Positions 41,901 to 54,199 of a stretch of DNA of 64,000 nucleotides are shown piece after piece. Where the stretch lies: contig NW_020312591.1 in NCBI RefSeq assembly GCF_002999335.1, positions 158,047 through 222,046 on the forward strand, in the 5' to 3' direction. This stretch comes from Cyclospora cayetanensis (taxonomy: Eukaryota; Apicomplexa; Conoidasida; Eucoccidiorida; Eimeriidae). A program made the position numbers and the translations under genes. The notes under the pieces were generated by a model. The model was not told the DNA's origin, ran no database searches, and saw nothing but the letters and a program-made list of their open reading frames with translations. The first letter of the stretch is position 1. Each line of letters opens with the position of its first letter.

Positions 41901-43832
41901 ATAATCAACACATAGCAACGAAAGTGTGCCAACCCCACACATTTTGATGCTTGTTGTGCATAAGGTTCTTTCGCAGGGTGCAAGCTCATGCACGCGTTCG
42001 AGATGTGTGCCCGGAAATATACCGGATGCCTGTCTAATCGTAAGAATTTGGCAAGCTTGAGTGTTTGTGTCACAATTCCTTGATATGTACAAGAATTCAT
42101 TATTGTGTCTATTAGCATTGTTGTACTTTGTACTTCCTTTTATGAGCGCATTCTTTTTGATGATTTTGTCTCGTACGCACCACTAACTCCACAACCATGC
42201 ATGCTGTCTTGTGGGGCTGTCGATAAGATAAATGCTTCTGGCAAAAATATATAAAGGCACAATTTTTCAACAGGGCGTTCTACACTTGGTTAATGGGTGT
42301 TCCTCAGGTATAGCAGAGGTCATGTGGGCAAGAATATGATGTAACTGCGCTTGGCTCCAGGTGGTAGGGCGTTGTCAGAGGAACAGTAAAGCCTTGTGAT
42401 TGTCCATGTGTAAAGGCCACAAGCAGTGTTCCTATATGTACAGGCAATTTTGTTACAAAGCTTTAAGACTAACCTGTCACTGGTTATTCACGATATTTGT
42501 AAAATCTTGGCGCTTACACATATGCTAGGGCACTCACGCATGTTCTCTGAGCACACTGAACCATTCGACTGCTCCTAGTGATGCAAATGTAATCAGCCCC
42601 CCCGGGATACGTTGAAAGTATGTAGCGGCTAATATATACAGTGCAGCTACCTGGCTGTTCCACACAGTGGCTAGAAAAGTAAGGGCATTATTTTTGATCA
42701 AAATGTGACAGTTGTTGCCATTTAACAGCTGTGCTTTAGGCACTCATGTAACGTGCAACGATCATTCAATAGCAGTGATGTTCAGTGTCGAGAAAAGGAG
42801 ATATCAAGACCAAGTTGTGTCTGTTTGTACATACGTTCGTGTCACTGTTTTTTTTTCTGATTACCTGATGTGGTTGCGATCTGCTTAGCTCATACATGAC
42901 ACTGGAGGCAAATAGACATGCAAGATGTAGAGACAGTACTCTGTTCTGTTTCTCACTGAAGCTTACAATATGTATAACCGAGTCTAAACTAGAGGAAACA
43001 CTGGTGGGCCCAATCCTTGAATCCCTTGCGGGGAGCCGTTATCAATGGCAGCATCTATAAGAACGACAATTAAAAGCAGCTAATCCACATTATGATTTAT
43101 GCAATCTGGTCTCATAATTGTCAGTAAACTTTGTACCTACGTGTCCAGTGATTTTGGGAGTCTCGCCGAGCAATCGGCACTTACTCACACAGGGTGCCAA
43201 GACGCTACAGCACATCACCACATGACCAGGAGGTAGCTCCCGTGCTAGATGTCTTGTTCCGCCCGTCTGTTACATTCAAGAGCGTATTTACAAGACCTAC
43301 TGACAATGATGAAGTACTAGTAGATGTGCAACAACACAAGAAATCTACTTAAAGATGCAACGTACCTATTATTCAACGCACGTTTAAGGCTTTTCGCAAA
43401 GCTGTAGTTGCAAACTGGTGGAATTTTTTATTATGTCGAATTCCCTCTCACCCTCTAGAATAGCTTGGTCAACGCAGGTAGCGAACTCGCTCACCGTCCA
43501 CTTCGGTAAGCCTATTACGCCAAGACGTCGCTTGCCTCTACCTTAAAGAATACTGCCCCTATCTGTTTCAATGCATGTTAGTCCATTTTGTGAGAAGGAC
43601 AGCAACTTTTGGTGTTCTGGGCACTACCCAAGCACACAGTTCTTGTGCTAGTCTCTACCCACTTGTCATTGTGGGCAAATGCATTGCACAAAATAATCGG
43701 GCAATTGTGCTCCTTCTCGCGCTTTCATTCATCCCTACCTCCTTCAGTATGGCATGTGCTGCACGAGTGTAGTGATAGTTTTGTACTGGCATGCACATGG
43801 TCAGTAATTCTTGCGACGTGAAACACCCACAG
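38917..43832. other. Gene-poor stretch
   Basis: No frame with recognisable features and no tandem repeat seen. Confidence 0.5.
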
Positions 43833-46252
43833 GTTACGCGGCAGCAGAACGTCCGTGGGTATGGAGGACTGCGGAGCTAGTACGCACTCATTCACGAATA
43901 CACATTACAACAATTCTATCAGCTGCACTAATTGCTGCACAATGTATCAACAATCAGTACGAGATTTCGCTTCTTGACTGTCACCAACGGCCATATCAAT
44001 GCCAAGTAGTGGGGAGGTATTTCTTCTGCTCAAGAGTATTAGGTCTTCGTGACACTCTGTGCAGCTACTCTCTTGCCCCCACGCAATCTGGTGGCTTGTA
44101 TTTAGCTGTACATTGTGAAACTGCCCACATCTGCAGCTTGGACGAAAGGATGATTGATTTTCGGAATACAGAGTTGAAGGAAGCCGGGCCGCCTTTAGGC
44201 TCACCAACTTGGTAGCCTTCACAGAGTGTTTCCTGTGGGGATGCCCCATGTTCTTGAATATCAGCCCTGCGTTACATATTATGGCATTAAATATTTAAAA
44301 GCGCAGCCTAGGATGAAAAAGATCAGACGTAAGTACCGTCCAATCTGTTAAGCCTACCTAGTTGGGTGTCAACGTTTATGTTCTAACAAATTTTGCTGGA
44401 GACGCATTGTTGGAGATGCTTCCAGCAATCTGCATGACCGAGGAAAGAGAAGGCGCCACGTGTCTTTACCTTTGTGAAATAATTGTTGGGTACAACCTTT
44501 TATTGATGTTTCCTCAAAGAGCAATTGGTTTTTTATCGCTTCTGTGTCATCACTGACGGTCGAGTGTATGTGTCTTAGGCATTAGAGCTGAATCGCCGCG
44601 GAAACATGTGTGCAGATACCACAGGATTGATGTGGACATTGAGCAGGAAGTCTTGATTCGAAAGAAAACTCTGTGCCAGCTATCTGCAACGGGTGGAGGG
44701 GAAAAACTGCTGAGTGTCGTGCTTGGAGTGGATCGATAAGTGCCGCAAGACAGTGAAACATTTGAGGGCGGAGGGGAAAGAACGGTAATGCCCCACGAAA
44801 AATGAAAGAAGCCAACTATGTTATTGTTTGAAACTCTTTGCAGAAAGAGGCCTTTCGTTGACTAGCGTTGTAATAATCATTGGCCCACTAGAATGAGTGC
44901 AGTACTCATACGGACAGCACGGTACAAACTCCGAGGTCAACACGTACTGCGGTTGGGCACTTTTATATTTGTTTGGCACAATTATACCCTCATCGGAAGA
45001 TTTTCTTATGCAAATTGACTTTGCTGCTTCTTACTGTGCTCGCACGAAGCTACCATGTCGGCGTTGCCACTAGGATGTGGTGGAAGAGATCACGATCAAC
45101 ATATCAGCACAGCTTTAGCTACTGGGGCAGTGGTTCCTGCATTACTCGGTTCTGTATGTTAAAGCTTGCCACTAGCTTCGTCAATCAGGGTTCTGTGCAA
45201 AAAGGGTGGGTAATGGGTCTTCAGCATTTAAATAGCAGAGGGGGCAAGCGGCATCACGAGTATTGTTTTTGGTAAATCTGGTCTCCAGTGCAATACGTGA
45301 TTTTCCTCCCAGTAGTCAACGGTCTCTCCATTGGCTCCAATTCCAATAAGCTTTTAGCCATCATTCGAACAGGCAGCGATGTGCTTAGGCTAGATATCCA
45401 AGGCTCGCATAATCCGCACAATTATACTGCAAATGCATTTTTGACCATCCTCTTTGGGGAGAACGATCTCAATGCTAGGTGTACACGAAGCAGCGGCAAC
45501 AACAAGCAGCGGTCCACATGCTGAAAATGATATCCAACGGCGTTCAGGCAAGTATGCTATCAATTTCTTGTGGATAAGCATACATAGCATCTACAATAAT
45601 GTAAAACAAACGCTTACTGCCTTTTCATAGGGTAGTCAGGTGAGCCAGAGAACTCCGCAGCCGTGAATGCGGTCTGTCCGCTGGAAAGACAAGCTGTTTT
45701 GCAGGCCAATGGATGATTACCAGACTAGAATTATGCCGAAAATAAATTGGTACACTTTTAGAACATGGGGTATTTCATATATGTGCATCGATTTGCTGCA
45801 GCAAGCATTGATTGGCATGCTTGAAGGTCACGAATGCTTAGGAGGCTTCTCTTTGCACGGGGTGTATGCCAGCTATTTGGATGTATTTTTGACACAAAAT
45901 GTTCTCAGCTTTCCTAAGCCACGTGTTAGTCCTTTCACATGTGTGTGCATTGACATGACGCATATACACTACCATGGGTCTTGCAGGCTTCTTGAACTAC
46001 ACGGTAGGAACACCAATCGAAAAAGACAGCTTTCAATGTCAAACAATTATTAGTAAATCAACCGACGTATGCGGTGTCCTCGGTACTTTTCTTTCTTATT
46101 TTACTATCGCCAGAAAATGTTGGAACTTTGCATCCACATCCGGTGTTACTAATGATACTACGAGTCACTTGGTGCTACGCAATCATTTCTCACTGCATGA
46201 GAGAAAAAGACTTGTGCCTCTAGCCTCACCAGGTCCGCGTAGCTGGCTGTAG
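43833..46252 (+). other. Cluster of cysteine-rich exon candidates
   Basis: Four plus-strand frames share a cysteine-rich, beta-type look. 43833-44215, after acceptor CACCCACAG, reads QCQVVGRYFFCSRV and LYLAVHCETAHICSLDE. 44362-44556 reads GATCLYLCEIIVGYNLLLMF. 45288-45524 reads NAFLTILFGENDLNARC. 45974-46252 reads DSFQCQTIISKSTDVCGVL, with N-glycosylation sites. They could be pieces of one to three surface-antigen genes, intact or decayed. I could not join them with consistent phases. Confidence 0.22.
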
Positions 46253-48820
46253 GCCCTACGGATTCAATAATCATGTGGGTTACTTGATGATCTCGAAACG
46301 ACAGACCGTTTATAATTCTCAACGGAGCACTCAGCAAGCGTGCTCGAATCAATTCTGAGTTTGGCTTACCGTGCCGACGTTCGCCGTGCCTGCCCAAAAT
46401 CTTTGACAGCACGCAAGTGTCTAGTTGTCAAATACTTTGAATGGATAAATGCAGTAGGCATTCTTTACTGCCTCGCTTTTGTATGCATCTGAACGCTTCA
46501 GTGCGTGCAAAAAAACTCACTCTACCTACACATTGCACCAACTTAGTTAGGATGCACTGGTTCATGACATATGGTGCCGCATTTGTTTTCCTCTGTGCAA
46601 AGCTTAAAGCCTACTTAAGATCAGTGATATAATGAGGTTTTGCAGAGCTCATCGTCTTCGGCTTGTACTGGAGACCGCATGTTTCTACAAGTTGCTGCAG
46701 CTCTAGTCGCTGTCCGTACGTAGATCATACGCATGCGCCATAGTGTGTTAATACACCCCTTTTAGTAGGTTGCCAACATATTGTTGAGCGTGCTGGAGCG
46801 AAGATTGTTGCGGTTTGCTTCGGAAGGATGTGGGCTGCTCGCCGGTACTCTTTAGCTGTTGTTGTAGAGGGGTGTGCATGCTAGAACACGGGGTTGTTGG
46901 AGAGTTAGCTGATAGAACAAGGGTCGATTTGAAGCTCATTGCCATAGTAGTCGTATGCCAGCACGTCGCCTGTGATTGTGATGGATGTGGCGTCATGTAA
47001 ACACGGGAAGCCAGCTACGAACAGTTGGAGAAGTTTTTCAAGGACTTTCTTGACTTTGGAAAAGCTCACGAAGAAAGCTTTTTTATAGGGATACTTTTGG
47101 GTGGTCACTGGCCTGTCCACGACATGTGAGTCAGTCGATTATGCTAAAGGGTGATGGCATGCAGCAGTTTCCTAGTCTGAATGTTACTGAGGGAGCAGGA
47201 GGACGACACGAAGTGAGCTACCATTTTGCATCCCACGTGTGCCACCTGTTGCACTTTGTATTCTAGTTCATTTGAATATTGTGCCTGCATACTGTATTTG
47301 GGTTATTCTTTGTGTATACAAAATGCATTATCGGTTTCACAACGAAGCTCAAATTTTAAGCTTTTGAATGGTATTCACAAGCAGAACAATTTGAGACCGG
47401 GACTGCTAATCAGCCTAAACTGCAGGTTTTGTCTTTGCAGGGGAATGGAGTAGCGGCTGAATGGACTGAGGGAGCCAATAGGTTACGCGCGGGGTGTGAT
47501 AATGGAATTTTCAGTCAATGCGTTTTTATACGAGTAATATTTCTGCGTACGAAAAACCGTTCCTTTTTCGCACGTTTGTCGTATTCTTCAGGAATTTGCA
47601 GCTCCTTGGCTACACCATGGTTGATCCACCAAAAGCTATGCATCGGGTTACCAAATCGTTTTGTGGCATTGTGATTATCCGCACGTATGTCAACATAAGC
47701 CACACTATGTATCAGAACACATTCCGGCCGCTGGTTAACGGCTTCTTGTGAGCATTGCACCCTAGGAAGTCGCCGCCTGGATTCAAAATCATGCAGTGCC
47801 TAGATGTGTAAAATTGTGCCTTTATAGTTCCAGCCAAACGATTACAAAATAGTTGGAAGAACAGCCGTGGCTGTTTCAGCGTCATCAACGCTTGTGAATT
47901 TAGACAATGCACCCAGACAGCGCTTGAAATCTCAAGTTCTTGCTGGAAGAATGCAGACGTGAAGACGCGACACATTCTGTGTTCGGTTAGGAAAAGAATG
48001 CACTACTGTAGACGCACGCCTCCACACATCGGGCGCTACATGGGTCGCTGACCTGTTTTTTCCAGCTGGCAGCCTCTACAGGCAACGACATCACGCAAGC
48101 TTTCATCATCAAAGTTTAAATACGGACACAAAAGTTGCGTTGCAAGAAAAGAGGTAATTGGCTGTCTTGGATATCCGCCATCAAGCGAAAATTACTACTG
48201 GATTTTGACCCGGTTAGAGGCTGTCTAACTTGTGGGGTTCTTATTTGCTTCTGTTCTACATATTGTTGTATTCATCGTTACCTGATAGACGATACAACCA
48301 GGAGTTCTTTCTGACTGTTTTGGCATCACCTGAACGCACTTCCAAATACGGACGGTCACCTCCATGAGAAACCACGGTACACCTATCCTCCCCTCCAAAC
48401 TTATTCGCTGAATGAGCCATTCTAGTGCCGAACTACCCCATGTCAATTATCTGTGTTGAAGAACAGGGCTCTCCGGTGGTGTCGAACGGTTGGCGCTCCT
48501 CTGCGTACTTGGTGGACTTTGTGACATGCATCTTTCTGTTGCTTGTGTCCTTTTTGCGCAGGGGGTAGGGACTGCTGTGCTACTTTTGTGTTTGGACACG
48601 TCATACTTCGGTTAGGGCGGAGAGCTGTGGACTTTTGTACGTAAGGCATGATGCGTGCCCTGTACCCTTAGCATTTTATGTGCAAGGTCACACTTCAGTC
48701 ACAAGCGCACAATTAGCAGGTCACGGAGCACGGCGGCATAATACGGCGTTCGGGATGACATTGGTGTGAGTAGCCAAGGTTTGATTTGTTCCATTGCGTG
48801 TTTGAAACCAGGGTGTTTGC
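46253..48820. other. No confident gene
   Basis: A plus frame at 47226-47453 (CATCCTLYSSSFEYCACILY, then GYSLCIQNALSVS) is cysteine-rich like the cluster to the left, but has no supporting splice signals. Otherwise nothing. Confidence 0.35.
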
Positions 48821-49186
48821 ATGTTCCGAGAACTGATGGCTAAATTCTGTGAAACTTGCGAAACGTTTTGCGGTAGTAGGTGCAGGTGCTGCACCAAGTT
48901 GAGAGAAAGCACCCAACAATATGATGGGTATGAACGGGTTGCCAGTTTGTGGATTTTGTGTGTAGAAGAACAAGTGGGATTACTGCGTCACTTGCTGGCG
49001 AATCGGGATGGAGCTCTTGACTTCCGTGGTACTATCGATGCGCCAGAGGGTCTCTGGCTTTATGTCTGTACAAAGGGTCTCAACGCAGCCAATATACCCT
49101 GGGACACTCGCTGGAGCATCAACAAATGCTTACTGTTTCTACAAGCATTTCTTGTAAAACAGGATCCAGAGTACCTAGGCCTCTGA
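48821..49186 (+). CDS. 121-codon ORF with E2 (UBC-fold)-like fragments
   Basis: ATG frame of 121 codons. The N-terminal third is cysteine-rich (FCETCETFCGSRCRCCTKL). The second half has DFRGTIDAPEG, and then PWDTRWSINKCLLFLQAFLV followed by KQDPE. These resemble two separated parts of ubiquitin-conjugating enzymes: the GTI-GP strand, and the W-S-p...LL-x-x-Q-aLL-x-x-p-P-e helix. The intervening segment that would carry HPN and the catalytic cysteine is missing, so as written it cannot be an active E2. It is either a decayed gene, an exon of a larger one, or a coincidence. The homologous frame in duplication copy 1 contains stop codons. Confidence 0.3.
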   Translation: MFRELMAKFCETCETFCGSRCRCCTKLRESTQQYDGYERVASLWILCVEEQVGLLRHLLANRDGALDFRGTIDAPEGLWLYVCTKGLNAANIPWDTRWSINKCLLFLQAFLVKQDPEYLGL

Positions 49187-49947
49187 ATAAAAGGCTGCCT
49201 TGTTGCTAGCTCTTCGCGCCTCTCCTTGGTCATTCCCCTTTCCTATGACTGAGTGCAGTGAGGCCGACTAGGTGCTGCACATTCAGTGTACAAATAATGA
49301 GGGCTTCCAGACCATATAGCAGTATCCCCAGGTTACGAATTTTCCCTCCGTACTCTAGAGCCTTGAAAAGCCCAAAAAATGTCGAATTGCTAATATTTAG
49401 AAGAAACCACGAAACATTACAAGAACATATATGCTAAGGGTCAACACTAAAATAGATTAATACGCTACACTGTGCGAGGGCAAAGATGAGGAATACGACA
49501 CCCCGCATACGCAATATAACCCAATACCCCATGAGGATTCCCTCAAGAAGGCATATCTTTAAAGTATGCGCCTTTAGAAAATGTAAATAACCATGTAATT
49601 CCTGGGGTATTTACTATCGCATCACGCCCCCGCACGGGAATCAAACCTGAGGAGAGAGAAAAACGATACAGACACCAGGGATGCCCGCCGTGAACCAAAT
49701 AACTCACACGGAGTGCATCACTTCGGAAGGATGAAATTCTATTTTTTTGTGAAAAAACAGGAAAAATCAGATTATGGACACTTGCCAGCCAGCATCAGCC
49801 CGTATTCGCTGGCGTACTGGTGCACCTAGCTCGCAGACACAGCTGACTCACCACGTGCTGACTATGGAAAAGGAGCCGCCTTCACACTGTACGATTGCGT
49901 AATCCGTTTAAACCCATTTTTGGAGAGGTGTTCCATTTTTCGTGAAA

Positions 49948-50265
49948 ATGAGGCGGGGTTTAAAGCTAGTGCCGTGCCCCCATTGGGCTACGATAATATC
50001 CCTCTGCTTGGTTCAGTTTGTTTTTGCCGCGCTGGTGAGTGCCGCTGTTGAAGAACACAATGACATTCTTCTAAATACAGGTGTGGGCATCAGCTCTCAC
50101 AAGGCTGACAGTACAAATCCGACAAGTAACCAAGCAGTTGCAAGCACCCACCTACAATTTTATCAGGGGAAAGATGGCTTTGAGGGGAAGAAAAAACTCG
50201 CGGTGGCGTTGGCAGCAGCTCTTGGAATTTGTCTGGCTACCTTCCTGCTCTTGCGATGGTCTTGA
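49948..50265 (+). CDS. Small type-I membrane protein, truncated copy 2
   Basis: Homologue of the exon at 23748. The ATG at 49948 adds a short basic leader, then a signal peptide (ATIISLCLVQFVFAALVSAA), a diverged ectodomain lacking the cysteine of copy 1, a conserved THLQFYQ-GFEGKKK juxtamembrane stretch, and the helix LAVALAAALGICLATFLLLR. The frame ends in TCT TGA where copy 1 has TCT AGA, removing the cytoplasmic tail and bypassing the conserved donor GAG|GTGAGT at about 50,320. It may encode a tail-less protein or be an early pseudogene. Confidence 0.5.
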   Translation: MRRGLKLVPCPHWATIISLCLVQFVFAALVSAAVEEHNDILLNTGVGISSHKADSTNPTSNQAVASTHLQFYQGKDGFEGKKKLAVALAAALGICLATFLLLRWS

Positions 50266-51279
50266 AGCATGGAAATCGCTGGCTTCGGCAAGTCTGTACA
50301 TGAAGATGACCTTTCTGAAGAGGTGAGTACCACTGGTTGATATGGTCTGCTGGTATGATGGTAGCATTCTCGCAGAGAGTCGACAGGCAGCATAACTGGT
50401 GAACATCAAGGTCTTTTGGAGTGCAAGTAAGACACGGCATTGTGTTAGGCACAACTAGGGATCGACTGCAATCCATTCATACACGAGCAACCGGACAACA
50501 CGGAAATGGAAAATATCGCCAGGTGCTGGGGCTAAGTTTGTGATCCAAGAGTGACAGAGTCAAAGGGGTAAGTAGCTGTGCAATTGTTTCACCGTCTGCA
50601 ACACGTCGTTGCAAGGCACAATGGATCTCCTGCAAAAAAAGGCAAGTCCTGTGCATGCTAACCAACCATAGAATTGGCAAGCATTGTTCAAACTGTATTG
50701 CGTCCACGGTGCTCATTCATCTGACTCTCTGCATATTTTTAGGGGCACCTGAAAGGTTATCTTATTGCTTCTAAGTGGCGGCCTTGTACAGGGGTACACT
50801 AGATAATGAGCAGCATTATGTTAAGTGTGTCGCGATCATCCTGAATTTGAATTAACGGCGGGCCTGCAGTGCGTGTGGATCTAATTGTTCTACAATGTCG
50901 GGGAATGGACCTAAAGTTGCTGAACTGGAATTCTGGCTACATCTAGCTCATGGATGCGGCACTGGCAGTACTGGTGTGCGTGCATATTCGGACTGCTTAT
51001 GCGCTGTCATGGAAAGTAAAAGTATCTGGACACCTTGAGTGGCAGACTCCTTGGCTGTTGGTATTCTCGGTACAGTGTTTGTTGGGTAAACATAAGTGAG
51101 TACTTGAAAGTTCGTTGAGCAGTGTGTCACATGGGGGCGACAGACGGTCCATTACACTATGGCATGTATTCGGCCTCGAAATACCTGGTTAACCTGCATG
51201 GCTTTATAAGTATTAACAAGCTACGTGTGCCGTTGGTCGTCCAGATGCTTGTAGGAATTGCTACCACGCCAGGTTGAGT

Positions 51280-53060
51280 TCTACGATGAAGACAAGCGTT
51301 AGTCGCTGATGCGGTTTCCTACAGCGCAACGCGGTGTAGTATGTATTTGCTGCAGCTAAGATTCGCTGTGGTTGATTGGACGACGCCGGAATATATTCAG
51401 CGGTGGCCGTTAAGCGTTCAGGGCCCACACAATACCACAACAGACGTGCATGTAAACTACCATTCATAGTGCCAGCCTATCAAGGTGCAGAGGCAGTGGG
51501 GGTGACGGCTGCAGCTGGAGGCAGCGCTGGATGGGTTGTAAAGCCCTTTGTGCATGGAAACCGCTGTTTGAACAGTCAGGGAATATCCCAGACCAAGCAG
51601 TATGTGTATTGCCGGGTGGACATGTGCTCGAGTCCACATCCGTTGGCACTGGGCGTTTGCGGGCTGTTTGATTGGATTGTCCTTTATGGATGTGTTTGTC
51701 ATGAGTACACGGCAATGGTGTCGTGGTACGGGGACTAGCTTGGGCATTGGCCGGTGCTTTTTTCAGCATGTGGTCTACAGGCATTGAGTCAGTAATTCAA
51801 TCTGTAGTGTTGCGTATAGCCTGCTAGGGTTGGATGCGATGCATGTTTGAGATCACTTTAGTGTAGGGGATTTAACGACAAAGCTACATTTTGGGAAAAA
51901 GGTGATGAGGTGTGCAGTGGTAGTGGCAATACAGGGTGAAAGGCTGGGATCTCTGCTAGCGGGTCGGAGCTCGTGTACGTGCAGCAAAAGCGAGTGAGCG
52001 TTTTGAGGGCATGCTGCCGAGCTGAGTTTGCTTTTTGAATTGTCGGAGGTAGTGCTGTGCTTCGAAGGTGGAGCGCCATTGGGGTTGACGGGTGCCCTTC
52101 GGCAGAGAGCTGGCTATGTTGTGTTGGGTAGTTTTGTGAAACCAGTTGTGTGCGTGGGGGGTTTTAGGGTTTGGCATCTTGGTCTTCACAACTGCATATG
52201 GCGCGTCGTCTGGGTATGTGATGGAGTATACAGTCGTGGGGAGTCTATGTTCACAGTGTAAGAGAGGCCTGCTTGTTGTTGCTTGAGTGTTGTCTGAGGA
52301 GATTACGGTCGTGCCTTTATGTGAGAAAGTGCTTGTGCCGTGATTGAGATGAAGCGCTCATTTTAGTAGTACAGTGCGTGTGAGTGTTTGATGCTTGCTG
52401 TGATTGGATGCAGGGAACGTTTGTATAGTGTTTTGTGTGGAGGAATGCATGGAGACGTGGCGTCTTTGAATAATGTGAATGATGTGTGGAATGGTAGTGA
52501 AGCCTTAGCATGGAGGTTTGATATTGGTGTTAAATGTGTGGGCCCGTGTGCATTCAGATGGTGTCAGTGAGAGTTTGTGGCGTATGATGTTTTGCGCGCT
52601 TGTGTTTCTGAGCTTTCAAAAGCGGTGCCTTTAATCGAAGGTGGAGCGCCATTGGGGTTGGCGAATGCAGTTGGAGGCGGAGAGGGCTAGCTCGTATTCG
52701 GTTGTTCAGTGAACATGTTTGCGTGCTTGTTGGGTGTTGGCATTTGGTATGTTGTGTGTTATGCAGAAAGCGTCCTTCCCTCTTGGCATGAGTTTGCGTC
52801 CGCCGATGCGGGTAGTGGATGTCTCCATCGTGTGTGCGCAAATGTTTCTTGATGTTTGGTCGCGGTTTGGGTAGATTGTAATCAAGCCTGGCTGTGGGTG
52901 ATGTTTGAGCATCGGCAGGCACGGGGTACTCATTTAGTAGGAAAGTGCGTGTGCATGCTTGCTACGTGCAGAGATTGGATACAGGGCATGCCTGCGTGGG
53001 CACTTGCGTATGCGAGTAAATGGCGAATTCGCATGCTGGTAGAAGGGGAGTGAGGTGTGG
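51280..53060 (+). repeat. Degenerate tandem repeat, period about 570 bp (copy 2)
   Basis: Counterpart of the array at 25.2-27.05 kb. Related strings recur near 51,789, 52,360 and 52,930 (TAGTAC/GAAAGTGCGTGTG...TTGGATGCAG type). Same G+T-rich plus strand. Confidence 0.7.
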
Positions 53061-54199
53061 AATGGTAGTGTAAATTCTATAGAGAAAGCAGGAGTATAAT
53101 GGCTGTGTCCTGAATTAAGGAGCAGGTGGTTGGGATCGTTGTTCGCCGAGGAGCGCTAGATAATAAGGAGGCACCGTACTTAGGGTAAAGTGTGTGGAAA
53201 ATTTTAGGCTTTATCAATTTTTCACAATCTTGTCTGTGACGTTACGCAGAGGCAACATTACTGAGCATGCGAGGATGGCAGGCACTTATTTGTCGGTGGA
53301 CCGAGTGGGCCGGTAATTATGAAAAGGATTGCTTAATGTGCTGTCTCGTTGAATGTTTGGCTCTAGTTGTAGAGTGCGAAAGTTTTTAGGTTGCAGTGGA
53401 TATAAGACTATTAAGAGAGCGGTGCATCTGCGGCAGCAGTCGGAGGGTCTGGCAGGCTCATTCAAGCTGCCATTGGTGCTTTGGTTGAGGCAAAGACGAC
53501 GGTCATCAGGGGGTTGGTTCGAAAGGGGCTGTGTTAAATGAATCATAGTATGTATCTGCGAATAAGTTGAATAAAAGCCATTGCATGCATTGCTTCTTGA
53601 CTAGTTGTTCTTGTTCCGTCGCAATATACATGTTCAAGAAAAGCGATTTGATGGACAATTGTCATCCTTAGCTTTCTTGCACTTCGTATACGCAGGTCCG
53701 CAGCTCAGCTGGCACACACCGATTAGAGAGAGCTCTGCTGCAGAATACCCACAGAAAGAGCGCGTTTAAAGCGCCTGCAAGAAGTGAAGGCCTTTGGCTA
53801 GTATGTCGCCCCTACCGATTTCTAGTAGTTGCCAGGAGGTTAGTTGCAAGCTCACGCGATACCCGCCTTCACGGAAGCCGTTAGGGTGTCTTTGTCGAAT
53901 ACACTTGTGAATATCTGGCTCTGACAGTGCCCGGTTTTGCAATGGTCTTCCAGTGCTCTTGGGAGGGCTGCTAGTTCACCGCAAAAGCAGGTACCATGGG
54001 CAATTGTTCTGAGGGAGGAAGGGCACGCAGAGGCATGCGGACCCGCTCCTGCAGGGCCGTTAGAAACCGTGTGAAGTGGTTTGGCCTAGCTGTCTTTCGA
54101 ATCCAAAGACTGAGGGACGGCCTGGGCAAGGGCTCCGGTAGCCGCCATCTGTGTATGGAACAAACTTATGGATCATGATGCAATGTTCACTATTTGAAA

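Noticed and set aside
49600..49645. tRNA-like T-arm (GGTTTGATTCCCG on the minus strand)
   Set aside because: The flanking bases do not pair as a T stem and no acceptor, D or anticodon arms could be drawn. The sequence is not kept in the duplicate copy.
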